Shown: positions 1-6,002 of the stretch, one piece after another
Layout: each line of letters starts with the position of its first letter
How positions within the stretch are numbered: the first letter of the stretch is position 1
Assembly: GCA_947473445.1 (NCBI GenBank)
Contig: CANJEU010000106.1
Span: forward strand, 1-7,189
Source: Fidelibacterota bacterium
Lineage (GTDB): Bacteria; Pseudomonadota; Alphaproteobacteria; Rhodospirillales; Rhodospirillaceae
DNA length: 7,189 bases
Direction: 5' to 3'
The notes under the pieces: model-generated
Seen by the model: only the letters and a program-made list of their open reading frames with translations
Told to the model about the DNA's origin: nothing
Database searches by the model: none
Program-made: the position numbers and the translations under genes

Positions 1-1147
1 GAGCGGCGTCCACACCGGGGCCGTGGATGTGATTTGTAACATGATCCTTGAGTTCCCACGCGCCGCTCGGCGCGCGGCGCCAAATCGCCGGATCGCGGTG
101 CTCGTCGATCAGACCCCAGAATTCGTCGGCGCTCATGCCCAGCCAGGACAACAAGAGGGGCGTATCGCTCGGCGTTACATTCCCGAAGCGCTCGATCAGG
201 GCTGCGCCCTCTTCGCGGGTCAGGCGCTTCAAGCGCAGTTCGCGCGAGGCGTGATCGGTCACTTTGCCGAAGCCCCACTTGCGGAACTTGATCTCGTCAT
301 GGACTCCCGAATAGTGAAAACAATCGACGTCGTTGTAAGTGTCGAAAGTGCGCTGCTGCGGGGCGGTTTCATATTGGTACGCTTTGATCATCTGTTCGTG
401 CTGCGCTTTCGAGTCCCAGCGGATGTAGTTGCCGAGATAGATTCCGCGCACGCCGATCTGCTCGAGTTCCTTGTCGTGCGGATAGATGAACTGCTCGACA
501 TCGGCGATAGATATATTTTTTGACCGCGCGACCAGGTCCTCAGCTTCCAGACCCATCACGTCGTGGTCCTTCCGGTACCGGCGCGTCATTTCGACTTCGT
601 CGAGATGCGAATACATGCCGACCTGATCCAGACCCTGGTGCGCGCCCCAGATGATCAGCGGAATTTTGAAACGCACGGCGACCTGCACAGGAAACACGCT
701 ATGTCCGGCCAGGATGTGCCAATACATGCTGCCCAAGTGCTTCAGCGTCTCACGGGTGATCCGCTTCGCGCGCTCTGGACTCACCGTCATCGCCATCGCG
801 TCGCACCCGAGGTAGGTACGCAGGTAGGATAGCTGGCGGATACCGACGGGCGTATTGTATTGCCTGTTATAGGACACGACCAAAGGGTTCAGTCGCAGAA
901 CGTTCTTCACGAAGTGAACGATGAAGTGGGAATCGCGCGCTCCACTCACCGGAATGATGCAGTCGTGAATCGTACGGGTCTTGTTCCGGTACGCGTCGGC
1001 GATCTTTTGCAGTTTGCCAAGGCGCAGGTCCCAGTCCAGCGAATCCTTCTCCTCATGCACACGGCAACCGCTGCAGATGCCCTGTTCGTCGAAGGTGATG
1101 CCGAGCGGGTGGTTCGCCGGATAATAGCAGCGGACACAGTACTTCAA
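1..1147 (-). CDS. N-acetyl sugar amidotransferase-like PP-loop protein, divergent paralogue (3' end beyond window)
   Basis: This minus-strand frame is open from 1147 to the left edge, giving 382 codons without a stop. The product begins MKYCVRC and belongs to the PseA/WbpG-like PP-loop ATP-pyrophosphatase family, whose members turn a sugar N-acetyl group into an acetamidino group using HisH/HisF-delivered ammonia. Visible features are two CxxC pairs (C4/C7 and C25/C28, a probable zinc site), the PP-loop position SGARDS at residues 68-73, and a C-terminal region (KFRKWGFGKVTDHASRE, about 287-303) that matches the intact paralogue at 2658-3788. Family members are about 370-390 residues, so little is missing. 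The start is TTG at 1147, which overlaps the hisF stop by 4 bases (TTGA) and has GAGGA just upstream; an in-frame stop lies four codons before it. The P-loop differs from the usual SGGKDS, but the rest of the protein is intact, so I read it as a diverged subfamily and not a pseudogene. The substrate is unknown. Confidence 0.9.
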   Translation of the reverse strand, partial: MKYCVRCYYPANHPLGITFDEQGICSGCRVHEEKDSLDWDLRLGKLQKIADAYRNKTRTIHDCIIPVSGARDSHFIVHFVKNVLRLNPLVVSYNRQYNTPVGIRQLSYLRTYLGCDAMAMTVSPERAKRITRETLKHLGSMYWHILAGHSVFPVQVAVRFKIPLIIWGAHQGLDQVGMYSHLDEVEMTRRYRKDHDVMGLEAEDLVARSKNISIADVEQFIYPHDKELEQIGVRGIYLGNYIRWDSKAQHEQMIKAYQYETAPQQRTFDTYNDVDCFHYSGVHDEIKFRKWGFGKVTDHASRELRLKRLTREEGAALIERFGNVTPSDTPLLLSWLGMSADEFWGLIDEHRDPAIWRRAPSGAWELKDHVTNHIHGPGVDAA

Positions 1148-2010
1148 ATGACTTCCTCATGGATGCGCACGAAGAGGAGATCTTCGAGAAGCTCTTCGTC
1201 TTGGCGCTGCAGCCGCCCGTCGGCATCGAAGCCCGCGTTCTCGTAGGCGGCGGTGCTGTCGATGCGAAGATCGACGCCAGCTTGCGCCAGCTGGCGCTTG
1301 ATCAGCGCAACGCTGTGTTCTGTATAGGTAAAGATGTTGCCCGCGGCGACCGCGTTCGCTCCGGCCTTGAGGGCGTCGGCGAAGTGGCTTGCGTGCCCAG
1401 CGCCGCCCAGCACGATCAGCGGAATGTCCGCTGCGGCACGGACGCTGCGCAGCAAGGCTAGGTCGTAGCCGGCCTTGCGGCCGTCCTCGTCGATCGAGTT
1501 GATCAGCACTTCGCCTGCGCCGGCGTTCTGAGCCGCGGCTGCAGCTGAGGCGGGCGTCAGGTTTCGCGCGCGCGTGCCGCCGTGGCTGAACACTTCGTGG
1601 CCGGCCTTCGTGCGGCGCGCGTCGATCGATGCCACCATGCACTGATTGCCGAAGCGAAGCGCGCCTTCGGTGAGGATCGCCGGATTATCGAGCGCTGCGG
1701 TATTGATAATCACCTTATCGGCGCCGCCATGTACGATATCATGGGCCTGATCGATGGTGGTGATCCCGCCGCCCGCCGCGATCGGCACATGGCACCGCAA
1801 CGCGCAGCGTTTCAGCATGGCCGTGTCGAACCCGCGGCCCTCGCGTGTTGCCGCGATATCGAGCAACGCGATTTCGTCAACGCCGTAGCTGTCGAGGAAC
1901 TCGACGCTCACTTCGGGGCGGCCGATGGGGAGATAGCGCTCAAACCCGATTGACTGGACGGCCCAACCGTCCTTAACAGCGACGACGCCGATGATGCGCG
2001 GTTTAAGCAT
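1144..2010 (-). CDS. hisF: HisF-like ammonia-channel/synthase subunit of the sugar amidotransferase system
   Basis: This 288-residue TIM-barrel protein is homologous to imidazole glycerol phosphate synthase subunit HisF. It aligns without gaps, from memory, to Thermotoga HisF up to about residue 250. D51, N103, D130, D174 and D176 are present, and so are the ammonia-gate positions R5, E46, K99 and E167. The general acid/base D11 of the CLDV motif is alanine here (VVAVKDG). Several substrate-binding positions also differ: T171 is N, S201 is L and S225 is N. This pattern fits the glycan-cluster HisF paralogues, which are thought to pass ammonia from HisH to a PP-loop sugar amidotransferase and not to make imidazole glycerol phosphate. 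A tail of about 36 residues follows the normal HisF end. The ATG at 2010 overlaps the end of hisH by 8 bases, and the TGA stop overlaps the next gene by 4 bases, so the genes are probably translationally coupled. The symbol marks the family; it is not a claim of a histidine-pathway role. Confidence 0.94.
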   Translation of the reverse strand: MLKPRIIGVVAVKDGWAVQSIGFERYLPIGRPEVSVEFLDSYGVDEIALLDIAATREGRGFDTAMLKRCALRCHVPIAAGGGITTIDQAHDIVHGGADKVIINTAALDNPAILTEGALRFGNQCMVASIDARRTKAGHEVFSHGGTRARNLTPASAAAAAQNAGAGEVLINSIDEDGRKAGYDLALLRSVRAAADIPLIVLGGAGHASHFADALKAGANAVAAGNIFTYTEHSVALIKRQLAQAGVDLRIDSTAAYENAGFDADGRLQRQDEELLEDLLFVRIHEEVI

Positions 2011-2671
2011 GGTGGCCGCCGTTCAGAGCCTGAACGCGCGACTTCACGAAGTTCGCGAAGTTCCGTAATAGGACAAGGCCGTTGCGCTGGCTCTTTTCGG
2101 GATGGAACTGCGTCCCCCAGATATGGCCCGACTGAATGGCGCCGGTGACGCGGCCGCCGTAATCGCACTCCGCGGCGATCAGCGAATCGTCGCATTCCAT
2201 CGCAAAGCTGTGATCATAGTAGAAGTGCGCGCCATCGGCGATGTTGGTGAACATCTCCGGGCGCGACGTGCGGGTCGTATTCCAACCTACATGCGGAATT
2301 CTCACGCCCGGCTTGGCGGTCATTTCGCGCACGTTTGCGCGAATCCAGCCTAGGCCCTTATGGAGACCCTGCTCGGTCGAATCCTCGGCCAGAAGCTGCA
2401 TGCCAAGACAGATGCCAAGGAACGGTGTCTTATGGCGCAGGACTTTCTCGGTCAGCGGTTCGACGATCTGCAATTCGTTCAGACGGTCCATTGCCGAAGC
2501 GAAAGCGCCGACCCCGGGCAGGATGATGCCGCGCGCTTGCGCAATCTCGGAGGCGCTGCTGGCAATCTTGAAGGGAACCCGCAGGCTCGTAAGGGCATTA
2601 CCCACCGAGCCCAGATTCCCTGCGCCGTAGTCGATCAGCGTGATGGCATGGGCCGCGTCAGCCGTAGTCAC
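2003..2671 (-). CDS. hisH: HisH-like glutamine amidotransferase (glutaminase) subunit
   Basis: This 222-residue class I glutamine amidotransferase hydrolyses glutamine to glutamate and ammonia for its HisF-like partner. The N-terminal ITLIDYGAGNLGSV strand, the oxyanion-strand motif PGVGAF (52-57), the nucleophile C88 in GICLGMQLL, the PHVGWN motif (126-131) and the catalytic pair H190 and E192 in FHPEKS are all present, so the glutaminase looks active. Length is a little above the usual 200-215. The start is GTG at 2671, with GGGAG seven bases upstream, and it lies 14 bases inside the end of the preceding amidotransferase gene. The TAA stop overlaps the hisF start. Lying between a PP-loop sugar amidotransferase and a HisF lacking Asp11 indicates a glycan-amidination role; a true histidine operon would show hisB, hisA or hisI instead. 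The exact sugar is not determined. Confidence 0.94.
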   Translation of the reverse strand: MTTADAAHAITLIDYGAGNLGSVGNALTSLRVPFKIASSASEIAQARGIILPGVGAFASAMDRLNELQIVEPLTEKVLRHKTPFLGICLGMQLLAEDSTEQGLHKGLGWIRANVREMTAKPGVRIPHVGWNTTRTSRPEMFTNIADGAHFYYDHSFAMECDDSLIAAECDYGGRVTGAIQSGHIWGTQFHPEKSQRNGLVLLRNFANFVKSRVQALNGGHHA

Positions 2672-3788
2672 AAAGAAGCTCCCACTTACCGTTCGGACCG
2701 GCCTGCCAGATGTCGGGATTGCGCATCCGTTCGGCCGCGCTCCAGAACTCGCTTTCAGGAATGCCGAGATAGGCGCAGAAAGCGCTCACATACGAAGCAT
2801 CGCAGATGCCGTCGTATTTCTTCATCAACTCAATCGCCTCGGCGCGCGTCATCTTGTTCGGCGCGCCGATCTTGGCGTGAATGCTTTCGATGCACTGATC
2901 GTTCACATGCCCGAAGCCCAGCTTCAGGAACTTCAAATACTGATTGACGAGCCGGAAGTCGTCATCGACGCCGGTGAAGCCCCAAAGGTCCCCGTTCTTT
3001 TCCGGGCCGCCCTCGCGGGGCTTCAGCCCTTTGGACTGCGCCCAAATGCCGTTGGTGTATCCCGCCCAATCCTCGATGTAGTAGCCGAGGTATTGGATAC
3101 GCAGGTTGGCGCGGTCCATATGGTCGTCGGACGGATATTTGAAGAAATGCACGTCATGGGGCGAGATGTCGTTCGCCAGCAGGCCCGAGACATCGCCTCC
3201 GCCGACGGTGTTGGACTGCTTCATGCGCGAGGCATCGCCGTCCGAGCGGCCGTGCCTCTCCCCGATGGTATGCACCGGGTTCTCGCCCAGGAAGACCAGC
3301 GGAATCTGGTAGGCGATCGCGACATGGATCGGGATGGAATACAGCGCCATATCCGTGTGTTTGCAGATGTTCGTATAGCGCGCGAAACAGCGCTTCATCA
3401 CGCGCTTCCAAGCTTGCGGATTGATGCCGACCGTCAGGGTGTCGAAGCCGTGCGCAATCAGGTTCGAAAGGTTGTCCGCGCCGCGTTCGGCCATCTGCTC
3501 GGGCGGGTAGACGCTGCTGACGAGCAAGGGGTTGAGCCCCAGCTCGTCGCGGGCGAAAAACGCCTGGCGCATACTGTCCTTGCCGCCGCTGACGGTGACC
3601 ATGCAGTCATAGGCGCCGCGGCAGTTGGCCCGGCCCCAATCGGCGATTTCACGGATCTCGCGCCGTCTCTGCTCCCAATCGACCGCCACCTTCGTGCGTT
3701 CGTTCTGGCACACCGGGCAGAGACCTTCGGCGTCGAAGAAAATATTCGGCCGCGTGTCGGGATTAACGCAATTCTTACAGAGCTTCAC
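2658..3788 (-). CDS. N-acetyl sugar amidotransferase (PseA/WbpG-like PP-loop enzyme)
   Basis: This 376-residue cytoplasmic enzyme is of the N-acetyl sugar amidotransferase family, which includes PseA of pseudaminic acid amidination and WbpG of Pseudomonas B-band LPS. It would adenylate an N-acetyl carbonyl and replace the oxygen with ammonia, giving an acetamidino group. Visible features are MKLCKNC at the start with CxxC pairs C4/C7 and C24/C27, an intact PP-loop SGGKDS at 67-72, FLGENPVHTIGERHGRSDGD (167-186) in the likely active-site region, and YLKFLKLGFGHVNDQ (284-298), typical of the family C-terminal half. The start is GTG at 3788, chosen because MKLCKNC is the family N-terminus; the ribosome site is weak (GGA about eight bases upstream). 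It is the first gene of the minus-strand operon and overlaps hisH by 14 bases. Which sugar it modifies (pseudaminic, legionaminic or a mannuronic type) cannot be told, so I give no symbol. Confidence 0.95.
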   Translation of the reverse strand: MKLCKNCVNPDTRPNIFFDAEGLCPVCQNERTKVAVDWEQRRREIREIADWGRANCRGAYDCMVTVSGGKDSMRQAFFARDELGLNPLLVSSVYPPEQMAERGADNLSNLIAHGFDTLTVGINPQAWKRVMKRCFARYTNICKHTDMALYSIPIHVAIAYQIPLVFLGENPVHTIGERHGRSDGDASRMKQSNTVGGGDVSGLLANDISPHDVHFFKYPSDDHMDRANLRIQYLGYYIEDWAGYTNGIWAQSKGLKPREGGPEKNGDLWGFTGVDDDFRLVNQYLKFLKLGFGHVNDQCIESIHAKIGAPNKMTRAEAIELMKKYDGICDASYVSAFCAYLGIPESEFWSAAERMRNPDIWQAGPNGKWELLCDYG

Positions 3789-3882
3789 GATTGTTCCAGT
3801 CCGGCTCCACCGTGAAAGTGAATACAGCTAAATGGCCGGTGAGCGAAAGAGCCTTAAAATCCAGCCGCATTACGTTTCGGAA

Positions 3883-3896
3883 AGGCCGCCGGGCCT
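3883..3896. repeat. Short GC-rich inverted repeat in the divergent intergenic region
   Basis: AGGCC at 3883-3887 and GGCCT at 3892-3896 are separated by four bases and form a perfect 5-bp stem. If the minus-strand operon is transcribed from the candidate promoter at 3907-3935, this hairpin would lie in its leader near the 5' end. There is no T-run of terminator quality. It may be chance in GC-rich DNA. Confidence 0.2.
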
Positions 3897-3906
3897 CTCA
3901 AAGAGC

Positions 3907-3935
3907 ATAAAATCATGTGCTTGGCGGCTAGCCAA
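3907..3935 (-). promoter_or_regulatory. Candidate sigma-70 promoter for the amidotransferase-hisH-hisF operon
   Basis: Read on the minus strand, TTGGCT (3935-3930) and TTTTAT (3912-3907) are 17 bases apart, each matching four of six consensus positions. It would give a leader of roughly 110 bases before the GTG at 3788. The -35 hexamer lies inside the dyad at 3920-3936. I saw no better candidate closer to the gene. The call is tentative. Confidence 0.28.
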
Positions 3936-3936
3936 G
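3920..3936. repeat. 17-bp dyad, candidate operator between divergent promoters
   Basis: CTTGGC at 3920-3925 and GCCAAG at 3931-3936 are perfect inverted repeats around a five-base centre. The 8-bp palindrome GGCTAGCC (3926-3933) lies within. The dyad ends two bases before the perfect -35 hexamer of the rightward candidate promoter and covers the -35 of the leftward one. That is a sensible place for a regulator controlling both the operon and the methyltransferase gene. No protein is known to bind here. Confidence 0.35.
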
Positions 3937-3938
3937 GT

Positions 3939-3967
3939 TTGACAACGGGGTGGTATTTTGGCGAATG
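3939..3967 (+). promoter_or_regulatory. Candidate promoter for the methyltransferase gene
   Basis: TTGACA at 3939-3944 is a perfect -35 hexamer. The region 17 bases downstream (CGAATG at 3962-3967) is a poor -10 match, so the call rests on the -35 and the location. Transcription would start near 3974, leaving a leader of about 27 bases before the ATG at 4001. Confidence 0.35.
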
Positions 3968-4000
3968 TGCAGTCCTCTTCATTGAAGTCAGCAGGGTGCT

Positions 4001-4765
4001 ATGGACGAAAAGCAACAAGGGTTGGTGCTCACCGCCGACCAAGTCAACGCAATGCTCAAAATCGTCCAGAAGAACCCCCGCGATCTCTTGCTGAGCGAAG
4101 GGTGCCGCAAGTTCCTGGCCCTCGACCGCTGGCAAAAGAGTGACCGCCATTTGCGCGTCCATTCCGACACCGACGAGGGGGTCATGCCCGGGACCATCAC
4201 CCATAACCGTAAGGAGCTCGAGAAGGACGACTTCGGTTCATCCCGCCGCACCCTACGGCTGCTCAATCCGCTGAGTTCCCTGGAGCCGGTGTTTTCGTTG
4301 GCCGGCAAGCTCAAGGTACTGTCGATTGGACCGCGCACGGAGATGGAGATTTTCCATCTTATGGCCATCGGTTTTGCGCTGCCGAATATTCACGCGGTCG
4401 ATCTGATCGCCTGTTCGCCGCTCATTGATACTGGCGACATGCATAAGCTGCCGTACCCGGACCGGATGTTCGACGTGGTCATTTCCAGTTGGGTGATCGG
4501 CTACAGCAACACGCCCCAGAAGGCGATCGACGAGATGGTGCGCGTTTGCAAGCCCGGCGCACTGGTGGCCATCGGTCTCACCTACGAGCCTACGATCGAG
4601 CGCGGCGTCGTCGAACACGCGCCTACCGACATCGTCGGGTCCAACTACGGGTCTTCGGGCGAACTCCAGACCCTGCTCGGCCCCAATCTTGGCCGCGTGT
4701 ACTTCGAGCAGGATCTCGACGGCGGCAAGGGGGGCGTGATGCTGATCGCCAGCGTCAAGCGCTAG
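4001..4765 (+). CDS. Class I SAM-dependent methyltransferase (Methyltransf_11-like)
   Basis: The product has 254 residues. Residues 105-250 form a Rossmann-type methyltransferase core. KVLSIGPRTEMEIF (105-118) is motif I, with PRTE replacing the usual glycine-rich turn. D134 in AVDLIA is the expected acidic residue at the end of strand 2. GDMHKLPYPDRMFDVVISS (145-163) covers motifs II and III, and RVCKPGALVAIG (181-192) is the strand after motif III. The first 100 residues are a less familiar N-terminal region, largely helical by composition. There is no signal peptide or membrane segment, so the protein should be cytoplasmic. The ATG at 4001 has AGGG four bases upstream and a candidate promoter at 3939. 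It is transcribed divergently from the amidotransferase operon and converges on the oxygenase gene with only 12 bases between them. A sugar methyltransferase role is inferred from context; the acceptor is unknown. Confidence 0.86.
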   Translation: MDEKQQGLVLTADQVNAMLKIVQKNPRDLLLSEGCRKFLALDRWQKSDRHLRVHSDTDEGVMPGTITHNRKELEKDDFGSSRRTLRLLNPLSSLEPVFSLAGKLKVLSIGPRTEMEIFHLMAIGFALPNIHAVDLIACSPLIDTGDMHKLPYPDRMFDVVISSWVIGYSNTPQKAIDEMVRVCKPGALVAIGLTYEPTIERGVVEHAPTDIVGSNYGSSGELQTLLGPNLGRVYFEQDLDGGKGGVMLIASVKR

Positions 4766-4777
4766 GCGGGCCGAAAA

Positions 4778-5806
4778 CTAGCTGTACATCAGGCGCGTTG
4801 CGTAACGCACCAAGGGATCGATCTTGGCGTTGTCCGTTTCGATTCCGGGCGGAAAATCGAGGGTGCTGCGCGGCGTCGGCACGAAGCGCTCGTTGTATTT
4901 TGGAAGCGTCGAAAAGACGATTTCGAACACAATACGCTTGCCTGACAAGGGCGCAGTGCCCTTATGCAGGCCACGCGTATCTTCAAGGAAGCACATGCCT
5001 TGTGGGCCGGTGAACTCCATCATGGCGTCGCCGAAGTAATACTGCACTTCGTCGTCTTCCTTGCGATGCTGTTCCATCCAGTGCCAGAACTTCTGGTGAA
5101 GGTGCGGATTGGATCCAAATTTCTGCGCCGCTAACGGCGCGAGGATCTCGATCTCATGCGTTTGCGGCACAAATGCATGAGGGCCGGTCGTCGTCGACAC
5201 GTCCGTCAGGTAGCAGAACATGTTGCACGAGCGAAAATCGCCGCGGTCGTGATGGTAGGTCTGCATACCCGCGGCGGCGAGTTCGACCGGGAATGACCAC
5301 CACATCGACACGCTCGAGATCGTCGGCGGCGCGCCCAAATAAGCCGTGATCAGCTTAATCAGCTCGTGATTGTTGACGGCACGGTAAATTGCCGGGCAGC
5401 GGCAGATGTCGGCCGTCTTGTAGTGCCCAAAACGCGCGTCGGGCGGCAGGTCCTCCACGAAGGCCTCACCGGGCTTATGCACTTCGTCGAAGCCGCCGAA
5501 CTTCACCTTCTTGTCTTTGATGTACTCGTAAACCTCGGCGATATCGGCTTTCGAGAGGAGGTCGTCGATAACGGCGTAGCCTTGCGTTCGCAGGCTATTC
5601 ACGGCGACCTTCGTGGCCGGGGAGATGGTTGTGTCGGCCCCGGCTAGGGCAGGAGCGGCGGCGCGGTTCACGAACTTCGCGATGGCGAGCCCTAAACTGT
5701 CGCGCGCCTGTTTGTTGAGGCCGCCCTTCAGAAGCGCGAACATCAGGTTCTGGAGGTCCTCGCCCCGGCGCAGGAAGTCAGGGTGGATGATCGGGCTGGC
5801 ATTCAT
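4778..5806 (-). CDS. Phytanoyl-CoA dioxygenase (PhyH) family Fe(II)/2-oxoglutarate oxygenase
   Basis: This 342-residue protein has the double-stranded beta-helix signature of PhyH-type oxygenases. The iron facial triad can be read as H185 and D187 (TYHHDRGDF) plus H281 in TRGLHKGT. R291 in GKRIVFEIVFS is the likely 2-oxoglutarate carboxylate anchor. SLRTQGYAVIDDLLS (71-85) is the usual domain entry strand, and residues 1-65 form an extra N-terminal stretch. Family members hydroxylate small molecules, lipids or sugars with O2 and 2-oxoglutarate. The catalytic set is complete, so it is probably active. The ATG at 5806 has no strong ribosome site, and a later in-frame ATG at residue 22 is a weaker alternative. 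It stands alone on the minus strand between two methyltransferase genes. Hydroxylation of a glycan precursor is suggested by context only; another metabolite is equally possible. Confidence 0.9.
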   Translation of the reverse strand: MNASPIIHPDFLRRGEDLQNLMFALLKGGLNKQARDSLGLAIAKFVNRAAAPALAGADTTISPATKVAVNSLRTQGYAVIDDLLSKADIAEVYEYIKDKKVKFGGFDEVHKPGEAFVEDLPPDARFGHYKTADICRCPAIYRAVNNHELIKLITAYLGAPPTISSVSMWWSFPVELAAAGMQTYHHDRGDFRSCNMFCYLTDVSTTTGPHAFVPQTHEIEILAPLAAQKFGSNPHLHQKFWHWMEQHRKEDDEVQYYFGDAMMEFTGPQGMCFLEDTRGLHKGTAPLSGKRIVFEIVFSTLPKYNERFVPTPRSTLDFPPGIETDNAKIDPLVRYATRLMYS

Positions 5807-5837
5807 GGATGGTGTCTATCGCCGAGGTTGCGGGGCC

Positions 5838-5851
5838 CGCCCGTAAGGGCG
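5838..5851. repeat. Short inverted repeat in the leader of the oxygenase gene
   Basis: CGCCC (5838-5842) and GGGCG (5847-5851) flank GTAA, giving a perfect 5-bp stem and four-base loop. In a minus-strand transcript from the candidate promoter at 5870-5897 it would sit about 32 bases before the start codon. It could affect translation or be a binding site. It could also be chance. Confidence 0.22.
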
Positions 5852-5869
5852 CACATTTCAAGGCCGGAT

Positions 5870-5897
5870 TTTATACGGTTTGCCGCGTCTGCGACAA
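5870..5897 (-). promoter_or_regulatory. Candidate sigma-70 promoter for the oxygenase gene
   Basis: On the minus strand TTGTCG (5897-5892) and TATAAA (5875-5870) are separated by 16 bases, matching four and five of six consensus positions. Transcription would begin near 5863, about 57 bases before the ATG at 5806. This is the best -10 element in the window. Confidence 0.42.
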
Positions 5898-5952
5898 CGC
5901 CGAAATGGCAGCGCGATCAGATTGCAATTAAGACAACCAGGTTGCGGGACGT

Positions 5953-5970
5953 GCCCCATATAGGCCCCAT
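5953..5970. repeat. Tandem GCCCCAT repeat upstream of the methylase promoter
   Basis: GCCCCAT occurs at 5953-5959 and again at 5964-5970, an 11-base period or about one helical turn. The second copy ends three bases before the -35 hexamer at 5974. The phasing and place suit a transcription-factor site acting next to the polymerase. No known regulator is recognised. Confidence 0.3.
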
Positions 5971-5973
5971 TCC

Positions 5974-6002
5974 TTGACTTTTCGGCCAAATCCAATCATA
6001 GC
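5974..6002 (+). promoter_or_regulatory. Candidate promoter for the methylase-acetyltransferase pair
   Basis: TTGACT (5974-5979) matches five of six -35 positions. CATAGC 17 bases downstream is a weak -10. A start of transcription near 6009 would exclude the in-frame ATG at 6005 and favour the ATG at 6053 as the translation start. Confidence 0.33.

Noticed and set aside
23..523. A 166-codon plus-strand frame at the left edge
   Set aside because: It is antisense to the second amidotransferase, whose minus-strand frame is open over the whole stretch and matches a known family throughout.
1157..1642. A 161-codon minus-strand frame inside hisF
   Set aside because: It is a shifted reading of hisF, very rich in arginine, alanine and proline with no domain. 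The hisF frame itself is complete.
2003..2010. HisH/HisF as part of a histidine biosynthesis operon
   Set aside because: Asp11 of HisF is missing, and the neighbours are sugar amidotransferases and not hisB, hisA or hisI.
2640..3815. A 391-codon plus-strand open frame lying antisense over the first amidotransferase gene
   Set aside because: It mirrors the real gene almost exactly, has no recognisable domain, and long antisense frames are common in GC-rich DNA. The opposite strand has an intact, family-matching product.
3954..3971. A sigma-54 promoter (GG-N10-GC) upstream of the methyltransferase
   Set aside because: A GG and GC pair exist near 3960-3970 but with seven bases between them, which is the wrong spacing.
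3854..4204. A 116-codon minus-strand frame across the divergent promoter region and start of the methyltransferase gene
   Set aside because: There is no family resemblance. It overlaps a well-supported gene antisense and covers the best promoter elements of the region.
4763..4780. A bidirectional terminator between the convergent methyltransferase and oxygenase genes
   Set aside because: Only 12 bases separate the stops and I found no stable stem followed by a T-run on either strand.
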